64,000 nucleotides of DNA from Larimichthys crocea. Taxonomy: Eukaryota; Chordata; Actinopteri; Sciaenidae. Location: positions 124,001 through 188,000 of the forward strand of contig NW_020852357.1 of the NCBI RefSeq assembly GCF_000972845.2, read 5' to 3'. The stretch's first letter is position 1. Every line of letters starts with the position of its first letter. The position numbers and the translations under genes were made by a program. Positions 22,901 through 32,066 of this stretch are shown in pieces. The notes under the pieces are model-generated. The model searched no databases and was not told where the DNA came from. It saw only the letters and a list, made by a program, of their open reading frames with translations.

Positions 22901-24356
22901 CAAGGAGACTGAGGTCAGAGAGGAATCCAGTGGTAAGGATGTTTTACTACCCACAACTTCACCTTTTGAGGAGTCACTAGTAATAAAAGGTTTTGTAATT
23001 CATTAAAAGCTTCTGTGAACAAGACTTCTTAACAATGCAGATTCTGGCCAAAGATAAACTGGCAGCAGAGGGAATGGGGGGAGACAGGCCCCTCTCCTAA
23101 TTTGAGGTCTGTCTCTTTCCACTCCTCGAGACTCTGAACAGTTGGCCTTGATTCTGGCTGCATATGTATGTCTGTGTGCCTGTCTGAGTGTGTTGTAGCC
23201 GGGGATTTTACCGCCCCCATACTCAGCCACACTAATGCTCATTCATCTACTCCACTCCCTCCACAGCACAGTCACTCTGCGTTATGTGTGTATGGGGGGC
23301 AGGAGGGAGGGGGAGGGGGGGGTCCTCATTGGATCTTTTCTACTGTGGGAGCGTGGGAACCCGGGAACCCAGCACAGAGTAGAACAGGGCTGGTGGAGCA
23401 AAGGGCTGTCATGGATTACACTTGGTGTGTCTGTCTGTACATCGATGTGCAATGGACTTTTGTGTCTGATCACAGGAAATGGGCAATAAAAACATAAACA
23501 AGGATGATGTCATCTCTTCTTTGTCCTGCAGGGACTCTGTGTGTAGACAGGACTCAGGTGCAGTCTTCCAGGACCGCTCTGGTCATAATGAACTCTGATG
23601 TCAGGGAGCTCGGGTGTGGCACTCAGCACGTGACCCTCGACCCTCAGCTCAGGAGCATGCTCCAGTGGGTGGCAGCCTCCATGGCCGACATCCCTCAGAT
23701 CCAACTGAGTCCTGACAGAGAGCTACAGCAGGTGATTGCCCACAGTCCATTCTGAACATATTCATTAGCCAGTGCCTCAAACAGCTTCCCTCTGCGCTGT
23801 TTATCATTAAACATGAAGGCCTTCTTTTACCGTGTCAGATCGCGTGTCAACCATTCATCAGTTACTTTTAGCAAACCTTTCTACACACTTGCTAACTAGT
23901 TTTCTAGTACTTTAAGCCTCATTATGTCAAGTGTTACACTAAACTCCATATGTGGATATATTTACAGTTGGTACTTCTGGCTGTAGTACTCCCTGCGGTA
24001 AAGCACTCCTTGTTGGGAATCACTGTTATAGTGACTCATTATTTGACTTTCCGCTTCAATTGATGGAGTTCTCTGAATGAGCCTGCTAGAAAATTTACAT
24101 TTAAACATTTACCTAGGTCCCTGTCTTTCTAGTGTACCATCAAGTAAATGATAACTGTGTGTCCTTTCAGCTCCCAGCAGTGGTCCAAAGACTTCGGGAC
24201 AGGAAGTGGAGGGTGGGAGAGCTGCTGCACATGCTGCTACGCTACTGTGAAGAGAGTCAGATACACAGTCAGTCCCAGACCAGAGAGGAGGCACTCCAGA
24301 CGGGCAGAGAACTTCACCGCATCCCCCTCTTCCAGTGGCTCCTGGAGCATGCCTAA
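10853..24356 (+). CDS. akap11: A-kinase anchoring protein 11 (AKAP220), 11 coding exons
   Basis: This scaffold tethers protein kinase A regulatory subunits, GSK3-beta and PP1 on vesicles and the cytoskeleton; human AKAP11 is also an autophagy receptor for PKA RI. Coding exons: 10853-10915, 11675-11785, 11872-11925, 12100-12231, 13225-13480, 13649-18008, 18202-18342, 20405-20491, 22886-22932, 23532-23731, 24171-24356. All phases join without a stop, giving 1878 residues against about 1900 in human. Diagnostic blocks are DDTNQSVSSIEDDFVTA, EVSEFFDSFDQFD, SSWSSLGLEGE and a C-terminus ending FQWLLEHA. Visible motifs are an acidic region with an FFAT-like core near residue 333, a Lys-rich then Pro-rich stretch near 1015-1070, and a helix FAEEMVSMAMETAKREL near 1601 matching the known RII-docking site. 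The giant sixth exon is typical of this gene. I infer the start ATG from the Kozak context and from conserved ASVRK just after it. Confidence 0.93.
11675..11785 (+). CDS. akap11: akap11 coding exon 2
   Basis: It follows TTTGCAG at 11674 and encodes 37 residues with the block VKSLFRNKKELCSV, similar to mammalian VKSLLQSQKELCSV, and ends LTE. The donor is GAG|gtttgc. It is phase 0 at both ends. Confidence 0.8.
11872..11925 (+). CDS. akap11: akap11 coding exon 3
   Basis: A 54-bp exon between TGCTATTTCAG and CAACAG|gtaatt, phase 0 at both ends. The peptide ends EGEDVTQQ, in the place of mammalian EETDAAHIQ. Its small size and weak similarity make it less certain than its neighbours. Confidence 0.65.
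12100..12231 (+). CDS. akap11: akap11 coding exon 4
   Basis: Encodes LSSLPAGLCELLRSLHVHGL and the following residues, matching the mammalian ELPDILNSLHFCSL region, and ends CCACAG|gtaggt. An in-frame alternative acceptor (CTACAG) at 12066 would add 11 residues. Phase 0 at both ends. Confidence 0.75.
12232..13224 (+). other. akap11: akap11 intron 4
   Basis: A 993-bp intron from gtaggt to a long CT-rich tract ending CTTCAG. I see nothing else in it. Confidence 0.7.
13225..13480 (+). CDS. akap11: akap11 coding exon 5
   Basis: Encodes CWLKAV, then SVGSLLGLLGCYMAGVRYAL, then DDTNQSVSSIEDDFVTALEH. The last block is almost identical to human AKAP11 and is the best N-terminal anchor for the identification. 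The donor is ACACAG|gtgaca and it ends in phase 1. Confidence 0.92.
13649..18008 (+). CDS. akap11: akap11 coding exon 6 (giant exon)
   Basis: A single 4360-bp exon encodes about 1450 residues. It follows CTCTACAG and ends ATCAG|gtacac; the frame runs on for only 12 codons past that donor. Contents in order: Ser-rich start; FFAT-like core EFFDSFD at 14035-14055; helix motifs opening [YF]A at 14731, 15010 and 15157; a Ser/Thr-rich linker; a Lys-rich then TPPPTP segment at 16120-16240; an acidic Glu run at 16330-16365; and further [YF]A helix motifs at 16462, 16618, 16942, 17008, 17248, 17516, 17836 and 17938. The helix at 17836 corresponds to the mammalian RII-binding site. No obvious PP1 motif of the mammalian KVQF type was seen. 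Confidence 0.95.
18202..18342 (+). CDS. akap11: akap11 coding exon 7
   Basis: A 141-bp exon, entered in phase 2 after GCATCTAG. It encodes SVGDDSLGSWSNLSFEDEH and then an acidic tail, and ends CGACAG|gtatac. The SWSNLSFEDE block is conserved in the family. Confidence 0.88.
18641..18677. repeat. perfect inverted repeat, 17-bp arms, 3-nt loop
   Basis: TACCGCAGCTCAAACTA, then TTT, then TAGTTTGAGCTGCGGTA. The arms are exact reverse complements. It borders a dispersed repeat, so it may be the remnant of an element end. Confidence 0.9.
18685..18915 (-). repeat. dispersed teleost repeat fragment
   Basis: Reading the minus strand, GGCTGCAACTAACAATTATT, then CATTAATGATTAATCC, and later TTGTCCACAACTCAGAGATA match a repeat I know from many fish genomes. 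No terminal structure was resolved here. Family assignment is from memory only. Confidence 0.5.
20405..20491 (+). CDS. akap11: akap11 coding exon 8
   Basis: An 87-bp exon, phase 2 at both ends. It encodes SNGNSSSWSSLGLEGEQCEE and more, near-identical to mammalian SNGNSSSWSSLGLEGD. The donor is GACAG|gttggt. Confidence 0.9.
20492..22885 (+). other. akap11: akap11 intron 8
   Basis: A 2.4-kb intron with an A-rich run at 22174-22188 and a short (TG)n tract at 22657-22685. I see no exon or mobile element with recognisable ends. It ends in CATCCAACAG. Confidence 0.7.
22886..22932 (+). CDS. akap11: akap11 coding exon 9
   Basis: A 47-bp acidic exon encoding SDNTEDKETEVREESS between CCAACAG and AGTG|gtaagg. 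It enters in phase 2 and leaves in phase 1, restoring the frame to exon 10. It aligns with the acidic DDKDEDHEDEVE stretch of mammals. Confidence 0.8.
23532..23731 (+). CDS. akap11: akap11 coding exon 10
   Basis: Encodes LVIMNSDVRE and then VTLDPQLRSMLQWVAAS, matching mammalian CTVDPQLRIILQWLIAS. It is flanked by CCTGCAG and CAGCAG|gtgatt and ends in phase 0. Confidence 0.9.
24171..24356 (+). CDS. akap11: akap11 coding exon 11 (terminal)
   Basis: It opens after GTCCTTTCAG and encodes 61 residues, including KWRVGELLHMLLRYCEE and the ending LFQWLLEHA before TAA at 24354-24356. It matches the mammalian C-terminus (GWKVGDLLQAVLQYYE ... LFDWLLENA). Confidence 0.92.
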   Translation, partial: LPAVVQRLRDRKWRVGELLHMLLRYCEESQIHSQSQTREEALQTGRELHRIPLFQWLLEHA

Positions 24357-25950
24357 AGCCTCTCCTCTTTCTTTTTTTTTTTCTTCTTCTCGTCTCCTTA
24401 GTTCCAAACAGGGCTTTGCAAAGTGCACAGCTCCTAGATGCCATACCAATCAGCTGATCTAACTCACTGATGAATGTGTTTTGCATTGCATGCTGTGACC
24501 AAGAGTACTCCTGTGTGTATTTTATTTGTCTTTCCACCTTCTGTTTTGTTGTTGCCATTCATTATCTGTCAGGCTGCACGTCGTGTTGATTTAGTGAGCT
24601 GTCTCTGCCCACCTACACTTCGGAATTTGAAGTCTTCACACGTTGCTGCGTTTTTCTTGTTGAGCGACAGACAGAGAAGGAGAGGAGAGAGACAGAGAGA
24701 CCCAACCCATCCAGACAGAGACAGAAGGAGAGCAGTGAGTTGAGAGAAAGAGAATGTGTTTTTTGTTAGGGAATCCCCATAGCTGCTGGGCGGATGATGT
24801 CATCACACCCACAGCTCACCTCTGCGGTGGTGTTTCCACATGTTAAGAGACCAATTGTGCGCACACATACACACCACACCCTCATATTATCAGAGGGAAA
24901 CCAAGATACACTCACATCCGACAGGATTATTCCCCCGTAGTATTCCATAATTGTATTCATGCACTCTGAATCATTTACATGTTATTTCAGTGAAGGAGCT
25001 AAATGACTCCTTACATTTAACGAATGCGTTGCCATACATACAGATCGCCATTGCTCTGTTTAGGTTGTAAAACCTTTAACTTTAGTAAATGATCATTTTG
25101 CATTGATGATCACAGGGGCCGTTGGTTTGGCAGTAGAATCATTAATGTGTTTGATAAAATTTGCCTCTTGACAGTATTAGTGTCCCTGTTTTATATACTA
25201 CTGTAACTCTGCTTGCCTCGCCTCAATCTCCTTGTTGTCAAACTTAGTAAAATACTTGGAGTGGATGATGTTTACTGGGCGATCGGTGTTAAAAAAAGCA
25301 AAGTATATATTTTTGAAGGTAGAGTATGTTTAACCAATCATGAAATGCTGCTCAAAGCTATGAAAGAAGCCACGATGTTGGCTTAATTTTGCCAAATCTA
25401 GCTTGACTCTCCCCCCCTCCAGTCACTACAGTCACTACTGATCACACTGTTACTACAGTGTGATCCCCTGGTCGTGTGTGTCAGTGGCCCATGCCAAGTT
25501 CGGGGAAGATCCAGTGACGCAGATAGTGGATCTTTGAGTAATTAAAGACACCCCACCGGTCTGCACCTCCAAAACCACAAACTAACAGCAGTGTACATTG
25601 CTCAACCGTGGACTCACATCTTTGTCACCCACGCTCCACAGTCACCTTGTGGAATGAAGAATTCTGAATACCACAACTTCCACAGAGCACTAACTCCTTG
25701 AACACACACCCTTGTTACTCACCAGCCCTTTGTGCGTGTGTACGTCCACACGCACAGCACTACCAGCTATTTGCTGAGATGCACTTTTTTTTTTTTCTTT
25801 TGATTTGGTCGAGGAGAGACTGGGCATTTCCTGCCCTGACAGTCATCGGATCTGTCCCAGCCTCATATTCCTGTGAATTTACTCCTAGCATGGACCCCTC
25901 CTCCCTCCCTTTCACCCCAGCGAAAACATTTGGGATACATTTTATTTCTA

Positions 25951-25985
25951 TTTTGTTTTGTTTTGTTTTGTTTTGTTTTGTTTTG
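25951..25985 (+). repeat. (TTTTG)7 microsatellite
   Basis: Seven perfect TTTTG units in the akap11 3' UTR. Confidence 0.95.
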
Positions 25986-26818
25986 AAGTAAGCGACCTAA
26001 GGATGACAATGCTGCAAGGTCCACAAATTTCTATCAGGACTTCCTTCCAGAGTTCTAAACACTGTAATATACCACAGCCTCACATCTATTATAAACTAAG
26101 TGTTGGTGGTGTTCACCTGCATGGCTTAATCTTCATTGACTTTTGAAGCTCAACATTATTCTTCTTCTTCTTGGCCTACACTAATTGAGCTGCAGTGATT
26201 TGTCCGCCTCCACGCTGCCTCACAGTATGCTATAGGTCTCTGCAGATGCCTCGTCTGTTACTGCGTAATCTCTATCCTGCCAAATCGTCATATAATCTTA
26301 GAGGTGTTTTGTCCTGTATGATTTGTTTACATGCAAAAATGAATATATCACAAGATCCGCTATTTTTCAAAAGAAAACCAGAGTTCTGACTACGCTTTCA
26401 AATATTAGAAAAAAACAACAGAGTGAAGTATTAACAGTGAGAGATGCATCATCTTAGTTTACATTAAAGGAATGTATTAAGAATTATGGATTCGACACAT
26501 GAAGAGAAGAGAGTGCATCAGTGTACAGATTCTCCCTCAGTGTGAATGTTCAGTTGTAAATAGAACCCCCCCCCCACTTCTATTTTCTTTATCTGCTTTA
26601 CATTCCTGTGCATCCCAAATGACCTATAGTGCTATATTGTTGTGTTTGTGAAAGCTGAATGTGTACCTACAAAGACTCCATTTAGAAGCAGATACGGTAA
26701 ATCTGTTTTGCTACTGTTCCCCAGTGTTACTTTCTGCCTCCCTCTGAACACAAGCAGGGGGGAGAGAGCTGTACCTCCCCTCCACTAACTTCTGTTTTTC
26801 TCCTGCTACCTTGTAAAA

Positions 26819-26824
26819 AATAAA
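26819..26824 (+). terminator. akap11: candidate poly(A) signal, akap11
   Basis: AATAAA within GTAAAAAATAAAGATATTTA. Downstream sequence is AT-rich with only weak GU content. Confidence 0.4.
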
Positions 26825-26963
26825 GATATTTAATAAATTATGTAAGTTATATAACAGTGAGTTCACCACTTGTTCTCCCTAGTGGCATTGCTAAATAGTT
26901 TACACATTCTAAGCTTGAAGTCAAAAACTCTAAGAATTTGTTTATGTTAAAGCTCGGTGTGAC

Positions 26964-26969
26964 AATAAA
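26964..26969 (+). terminator. akap11: candidate distal poly(A) signal, akap11
   Basis: AATAAA in GACAATAAAGC, followed by TGTGCTCTTAGTTTGTCTCC, a good GU/U-rich downstream element. This is the better of the two signals. Confidence 0.5.
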
Positions 26970-26990
26970 GCTTTTTCATGTGCTCTTAGT

Positions 26991-27594
26991 TTGTCTCCAT
27001 TTAATGCACAGATCACATCTTACATCATTATGTGTAATGTTTCTGTCATTGTTTACTGACTCACTGAAGAATAGCTACAGGTGTTGAGTATTTGAAACTT
27101 TGTAGCTAATAACTAGTGTTAAAGGGCTAAAGGTCAATTCATTGATTAGTAGATGAACAGAAATGAATCAGTAAATAACAGTGATTTAAGTCTTTTGCTA
27201 AACATTAAATACAATGTAAAGGCAAAAGAAGAGGATGATTAAAAACCCAAGGTTGGAACGTGAAACAATAGGTGAAAACTTTAAATAGAGCAGTGCAACA
27301 ATGCCATGAATAAAGAACAGTGAATAGTTCAGTATTTAAAATAAATAACATTGTTAGAAACCCTTTTGATAAAAATAAATATTTGAAAGGAAGCTCCTGA
27401 TGTAGAAAGAGTTCCTCATGCCGGTTGTTCCACAGACAAGGACCCTTGACAGCAAACACTCACTATTCTGAAAGTGGGAAGTGGGACAAGTGAGCAGGTT
27501 CCTGTCTGAGGGTCACAAATGCAATGATGTACTGTCAAACTTGTCAGGGGGACCTGCTCTGTCCTGGACTGCCCTCTAGACTCCATAGAGGAAG
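26991..27594. other. spacer after akap11
   Basis: AT-rich spacer with no recognised feature, up to the target-site duplication of the nested transposon. Confidence 0.6.
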
Positions 27595-27959
27595 TGGGGT
27601 GTAGCAACCAATAATGTAATAACGTCCAATAATGTAATACCTGTCGATAACGTAATAATTATGGCCATTTTGAATGTAATATATCCAGTAACGTAATAAC
27701 ATCAAATCAAATCAATTTTATTTGTATAGCCCAAAGTCACAAAGTACATTTGCCTCAGAGGGCTTTACAATCTGTACAGGGAGTGACACCCTCTGTCCTT
27801 AGACCCTCGGTTCGAGTGAGGAAAAACTTGCCCACAAAAAACCTTTAACAGGGAAAAAAGGTGGAAGAAACCTCAGGAAGAGCCACAGAGGAGGGATCCC
27901 TCTCCCAGGACGGACAGACGTGCAATGGATGTCACGTGTACAGGACAAATATACAGAGA

Positions 27960-28310
27960 CATATTGTACAATTACAATGAATGATTAAAATGACAATTGA
28001 ATCAAATTGCATGATAAAATGACAATGTAAGCAAGAATGATGAAAATGACAATGAATTACAATGAATGATAAAATGACATGAATTACAATGAATGAAAAA
28101 TGACAAGAATTACAATGATGATAAATGACAAATGAATTACAATGATGATAAAATGACAATGAATACAATGAATGATAAAATGACAATGAATTACAATGAA
28201 TGATAAAATGACAATGATAAAATGAATGAAAAATGACAAGATTAAAATGAGATAAAGAATGAACATGATAAAATGAATGAATGACATGAATGATAAAACG
28301 ATTACAGTAG
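27960..28310. repeat. degenerate minisatellite, (AATGAATGATAAAATGACAATG)n
   Basis: Roughly a dozen imperfect copies of an ATTACAATGAATGATAAAATGACA-like unit of about 22-28 bp, within the LINE 3' UTR. It translates on the minus strand into a false Phe/His/Ser-rich open frame. Confidence 0.85.
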
Positions 28311-28576
28311 CAGTGGAACCTGTGATAGAGATAGAGAGACACCAGATGCAAGCAGCAGAAATCATAACTAACTAAAAACGTAATGGAGATATGGTAACAT
28401 AATGACAGTAATAATATATGTAGTGGACTCATGCAGGATCACAGCAGCAGCCACATCCATGGAAACCTGCTGGACGACAGAGCACAGAAACTCAGGGAGA
28501 GTTTAGTCAGTAACATGCGTTAACGAGACATGAATGTTTACAGATGGTGAGTGTGTGTGTGTGACGAAAGAGTAGA

Positions 28577-28640
28577 GGAAGAGAGAGGAGAGAGAGAGAG
28601 AGAGAGAGAGACGAGAGAGAGAGAGACGAGAGATAAGGAG
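28577..28640 (+). repeat. GA-rich microsatellite
   Basis: GAGAGAG tracts interrupted by ACGAGA, within the LINE 3' UTR. A second purine-rich patch follows at 28708-28750. Confidence 0.9.
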
Positions 28641-30043
28641 AGAGTTTTCAGTAAAGGAGATGTGACTGCTCTTCAACAATACCGTGCCTGACTAGGCATA
28701 ACCCTGAAAAGAGAGGAGAGGAGAGGAGAAGAGAGAGGGAGGGGAGGGGGAGTCCCCGGCAGTCTACTCCTATGGCAGCATAACTAAGGGATGACCTGAG
28801 CCAGCCCTAACTATAAGCTTTATCAAAAAGAAAAGTCTTAAGTCTACTCTTAAATGTACATTGCTCAACCGTGAATTTGTAACTTAATGCTAGTCGTGCT
28901 CTAAATCCTCAAACTGTTCTTTTGGAGAAAGTGATTTATTTATTCACTTATTTTCATTATTAATGTTATTGTTTTGTTTTTCATTATTATATTATTATAA
29001 CATTATTTAACTTTATTACTAATGTTGTTGTTGTTGTTTATGTGTGTTTGCGTGTATATATGTTGTTGTCACTAAAATGGTGAAGAAATTTCACAATATT
29101 TGGGGAAAAAACACACACTCGAGGACTCTTTACGGTGGAGCTCGAGGCCAGGGTGATTCCTTCTAAAGTAACTAAGTCTCTAGAAAAAGAGTTTCTGAGG
29201 TGTTTGGGTCCAATTACAAGAACTTCAGTTTTGTCTGAATTTAACATCAGAAAATTGTAGGTCATCCAACTTTTTATATCCTTAAGGCATGCTTGGAGTT
29301 TAGTTAACTGATTGGTTTCATCAGGCTTGATCGATAAATATAATTGGGTGTCATCAGCAAAACAATGAAATTGATACAGTGATTCCTAATAATGTCCCTA
29401 AAGGAAGATATATAACTAAAAAGAAGTGGTCCTAGTACAGAAGAACCTTGTGGACTCCATGAAACTTTGGTATGCATGGAGATCATCACTGCGTGAACAA
29501 ACTGAGATCGATTTAAGAAATACGACTTATTAACCAGCTTAGGGCGGTTCCTTGATGCCAATTTGATTTCCAGTCTCTGTAAAAGAATTTGATGGTCAAT
29601 GGTTCAAATGCAGCACTAAGATCTAACAGGACAAGTACAGAGATGATCCTTTGTCTGATGCCATTAGGAGGTCATTTGTAACTTTGACTAATTGGTCTCT
29701 GTGCTATGATGCACTCTAAATCCTGACTGAAAATCCTCAAATAGACTATTGTTATGGAGAAAGTCACACAGTGATTAAACACAGCTTTCTAAGTATCTTA
29801 GACAGAAGGAAGGTTTGATATCGGTCTGTAGTTGGCTAGACTCTGGGTCTAGATTGGGTTTTAGAAGAGGTTTAATTACAGCTACCTTAAAGGACTGTGG
29901 TACATATCCTGATAATAAAGACAGATTAATCATATCCAATAACGAATTACTAACTACAGGTAAAACGTCCTTGAGCAGCCTGGTTGGGATGGGGTCAAAG
30001 AGACAGGTTGACGGCTTAGCTGCAGAAATTATTATAGTTATTT

Positions 30044-31241
30044 AGGATAGGATAGGATAGGATAGGATAGTACTTTATTGATCCCTAAAAGGGAAATTCG
30101 GTTAGGGCTGCCAGCCATTTGCTCACACCAACCATGTTTTAAGAAAAGAAAAAAGTGCAGTTACAGGCAAAGACAATCACAAACACATACGACATTATAC
30201 AGTGGATTGGTTTACATGAGGTGTCTTTTTTGTTGGATCACATTTCAGGAGAGAGATGTGGGGGGGGGAGCAGATAGGGAAAGAAGAGAAACATGTGACA
30301 ACCCAGGCAGTATGACTAGAGGGCAGAGAGATTACAATACGTGGAGTCCGCCTTGCCAAATTGATGTGATGTTCTTTTTGTTCATTGTGAGCTGTTGTTT
30401 ACACAGCTGTGTGTCCTTGGAGTGTCCAGTGCTGCGGAGCATAGATAAAACAAAGTAAACTGCAACGAAAGACCTCTGGGAGAGGAGAATAGCAGGGACA
30501 AGTAAATGCAAGAAATCATTTCATTTTAGGGATTCAGGAAATCAGACAATTTAGTCTAAAACCTAACATACCTAACCCAACTCGAGATTCTGTTGCAGGG
30601 CAGAGAGACCCCTAGTCACCTCCTCCAGACACGTAACACTGATTGCGGCCTGGGTGGAGATGTTTCTACCCAGTTCCGAAAACATGTTCATGATGGTATC
30701 CAAGCGTCGGGGGGTATCCACAGATTGATCAGGTCGAGCCTCTTCCGAGTCTCCCCAGACCGGACTGTGGTGTCAAGTAACAGTTCCTCAATCTGTCTCA
30801 CCTTCTGCTGTAGTCCTTTCACCTGGTCAGCAATGGTGTGTGATGACAGCCGACAGCTTCAGGGATTCCTTATTGGCTGCCTGCTTCCTAATTTTCCGAT
30901 AGATCAGGGCCATCCCGATGCCAATCATTTACCTGTTATCACAGATCCAAATATGTAGACACCCTTGATGTCTTCTAGGGACAGAGCTCCCAGGCAGACG
31001 ACGTTCCACTTGCTCCAAGAGTCCCCTGCGTACCCAGCAGCAAAAGTCCTGTCAGGACATGTCGGTTCTCCCGGACCAGCATTCCTTTGTGAAAAAATAG
31101 TATCAATTGCGTTGAGGGACCAGCTGATCAATTCCATAATTTAGGAAAAAACAGAAGTAGAGACGAGACGAGAGGCACAGTGAGACACAATCAGCAAGGG
31201 AGAGAGAAAGAATACGACTGTCTCCGGCGAGAGCTCAGCAA
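30044..31241 (-). mobile_element. unclassified element with (CTATC)n tail and small ORF, nested in the LINE
   Basis: The LINE sequence breaks at about 30043 and resumes at about 31242; the LINE copy at 63.7 kb reads straight through this point. The insert, read on the minus strand, starts GAGCTCTCGCCGGAGACAG. It carries a reading frame at 30925-31137 (MELISWSLNAIDTIF ...), then a stretch like a membrane helix (GVYIFGSVITG) and, in shifted frames, a coiled-coil-like segment (KGLQQKVRQIEELLLD). It ends with a stem AATTTCCC...GGGAT, AATAAAG and (CTATC)n. That 3' end resembles LINE/SINE tails common in fish. The protein family is not recognised. No clear target duplication was found. Confidence 0.6.
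30925..31137 (-). CDS. small ORF of the nested element, function unknown
   Basis: A 70-residue frame starting MELISWSLNAIDTIFSQRN and containing CPDRTFAAGYAGDSW. It ends inside what looks like a membrane segment (SVITGK-stop). Reading past the stop in the neighbouring frame continues GMALIYRKIRKQAA, as if a frameshift broke a longer membrane-anchored, coiled-coil protein. It is probably an element-encoded protein now inactive. I do not recognise the family. Confidence 0.4.
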   Translation of the reverse strand: MELISWSLNAIDTIFSQRNAGPGEPTCPDRTFAAGYAGDSWSKWNVVCLGALSLEDIKGVYIFGSVITGK

Positions 31242-31349
31242 GAAGGTCGATGGGAGAAAAACAGTCTAAATACATACCAGGATTTACAGCTGTTTCCAAA
31301 CTTGCTGTATCAGAATGCAGATCAATGCCTGTTGAGGGCAACATGAGTA

Positions 31350-31790
31350 CAGTTGTCCCTCACTATAACGTGGTTCACCTTTCACGGCCTCGCTGTTTCG
31401 TGGATTTTTTTTAAGTGTAATTTTGCATGCTTTGTGTTCGGCGTCCTGATTAGCTAAGGGAGTACTGTACAAAATGTGTTTGGCTAGGCAGATTTACATA
31501 AATGTTCAATCGCTTGCAGTGTGACTCTAAAATGCTGTATGTTTGCAGTCAGAGGAATAAAATAATAAATAAATAATAAATAAATACAGTATTGTACTTA
31601 TTTTTGTTAAATCTGCAAAAGTTTGAACTTTGAGAGTGTTTAAGAGAGAGAAATGTGAGAAAATGTTAATGTCTGTCTGAGAAAAGTGTATAAAAGTGTG
31701 TGGTTAGGGGTTTTACGGCCTTAAAACATGTATAATAATTGTAAAAAATAAAGCTGATTACTTTGCGGATTTCGCAAACACATGTAGGTC
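31350..31790 (+). mobile_element. pogo/Tigger-like non-autonomous element fragment
   Basis: It starts TA|CAGTTGTCCCTCACTATAA, then GGTTCACCTTTCACGG and CTCGCTGTTTCGTGG, a pattern I associate with Tigger-like elements in vertebrates. The right side ends near TTTGCGGATTTCGC, a partial mirror of the start. The right boundary is uncertain and no transposase remains. Confidence 0.4.
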
Positions 31791-32066
31791 ACATGACCAC
31801 CGTTCTCTTCCTGAATTCTAGCACATTCCACTAAGTGATATAACTACTATACACTTCACAGTAATGAATAAATAATATTCCAATTTTACAACCATAATTA
31901 AGGAGAGAGAGTAATGCATATTACGTACCCTTGATGAATGAATATGATGACTATGCCATCCACTATTTTTGATAAGCAATCTGCACAAAAACTGCAAAAA
32001 CGTTATTACATTATTGGCAGGTATTACATTATTGGACTTTATTACATTATCAGTTGCTACATGGGG

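Larger units (their letters stand above)
24357..26990 (+). other. akap11: akap11 3' UTR
   Basis: Non-coding sequence after the akap11 stop. It contains a (TTTTG)7 tract at 25951-25985, a C9-10 run near 26567 and two candidate poly(A) signals near 26820 and 26965. No RNA gene or element boundary was seen. The extent is inferred from the distal signal. Confidence 0.5.
27703..31339 (-). mobile_element. 5'-truncated LINE (L2/CR1-like, fish family)
   Basis: The minus strand carries reverse transcriptase pieces. At 29304-29561 is KLVNKSYFLNRSQFVHA, then a frameshifted GVPQGSVLGPLLF-like block. At 29038-29265 is NFLMLNSDKTEVLVIGPKHL. At 31250-31339 is LPSTGIDLHSDTAS. The 3' UTR (27703-28870) ends with a TTTGA-type tail. 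The 5-bp repeat AACAT flanks it (27698-27702 and 31340-31344), supporting target-primed insertion of a 5'-truncated copy. Frameshifts and stops show it is dead. It is itself interrupted at 30044-31241. It shares coding and 3' UTR sequence with the copies at 45 kb and 60-63.9 kb. Confidence 0.85.
27600..32061. mobile_element. inverted-repeat DNA element of unknown superfamily, host of nested insertions
   Basis: The left end begins TGTAGCAACCAATAATG and the right end closes as its reverse complement, CATTATCAGTTGCTACA. The inverted repeats are about 60 bp and contain repeated units AATAATGTAATA. The 5-bp sequence TGGGG flanks both ends directly (27595-27599 and 32062-32066), a clean target duplication. 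Between the ends lie a complete LINE insertion and a pogo/Tigger-like fragment. Without these, only about 0.8 kb or less of the element itself remains, so it was a small non-autonomous element. No transposase is visible. The superfamily is open. Confidence 0.75.

Noticed and set aside
24109..24558. 149-residue frame antisense to the akap11 terminal exon
   Set aside because: Overlaps a clear coding exon in the antisense direction; the Lys/Arg-rich part is a translated CT tract.
27932..28432. 166-residue minus-strand frame rich in Phe, His and Ser
   Set aside because: Translation of the minisatellite in the LINE 3' UTR.
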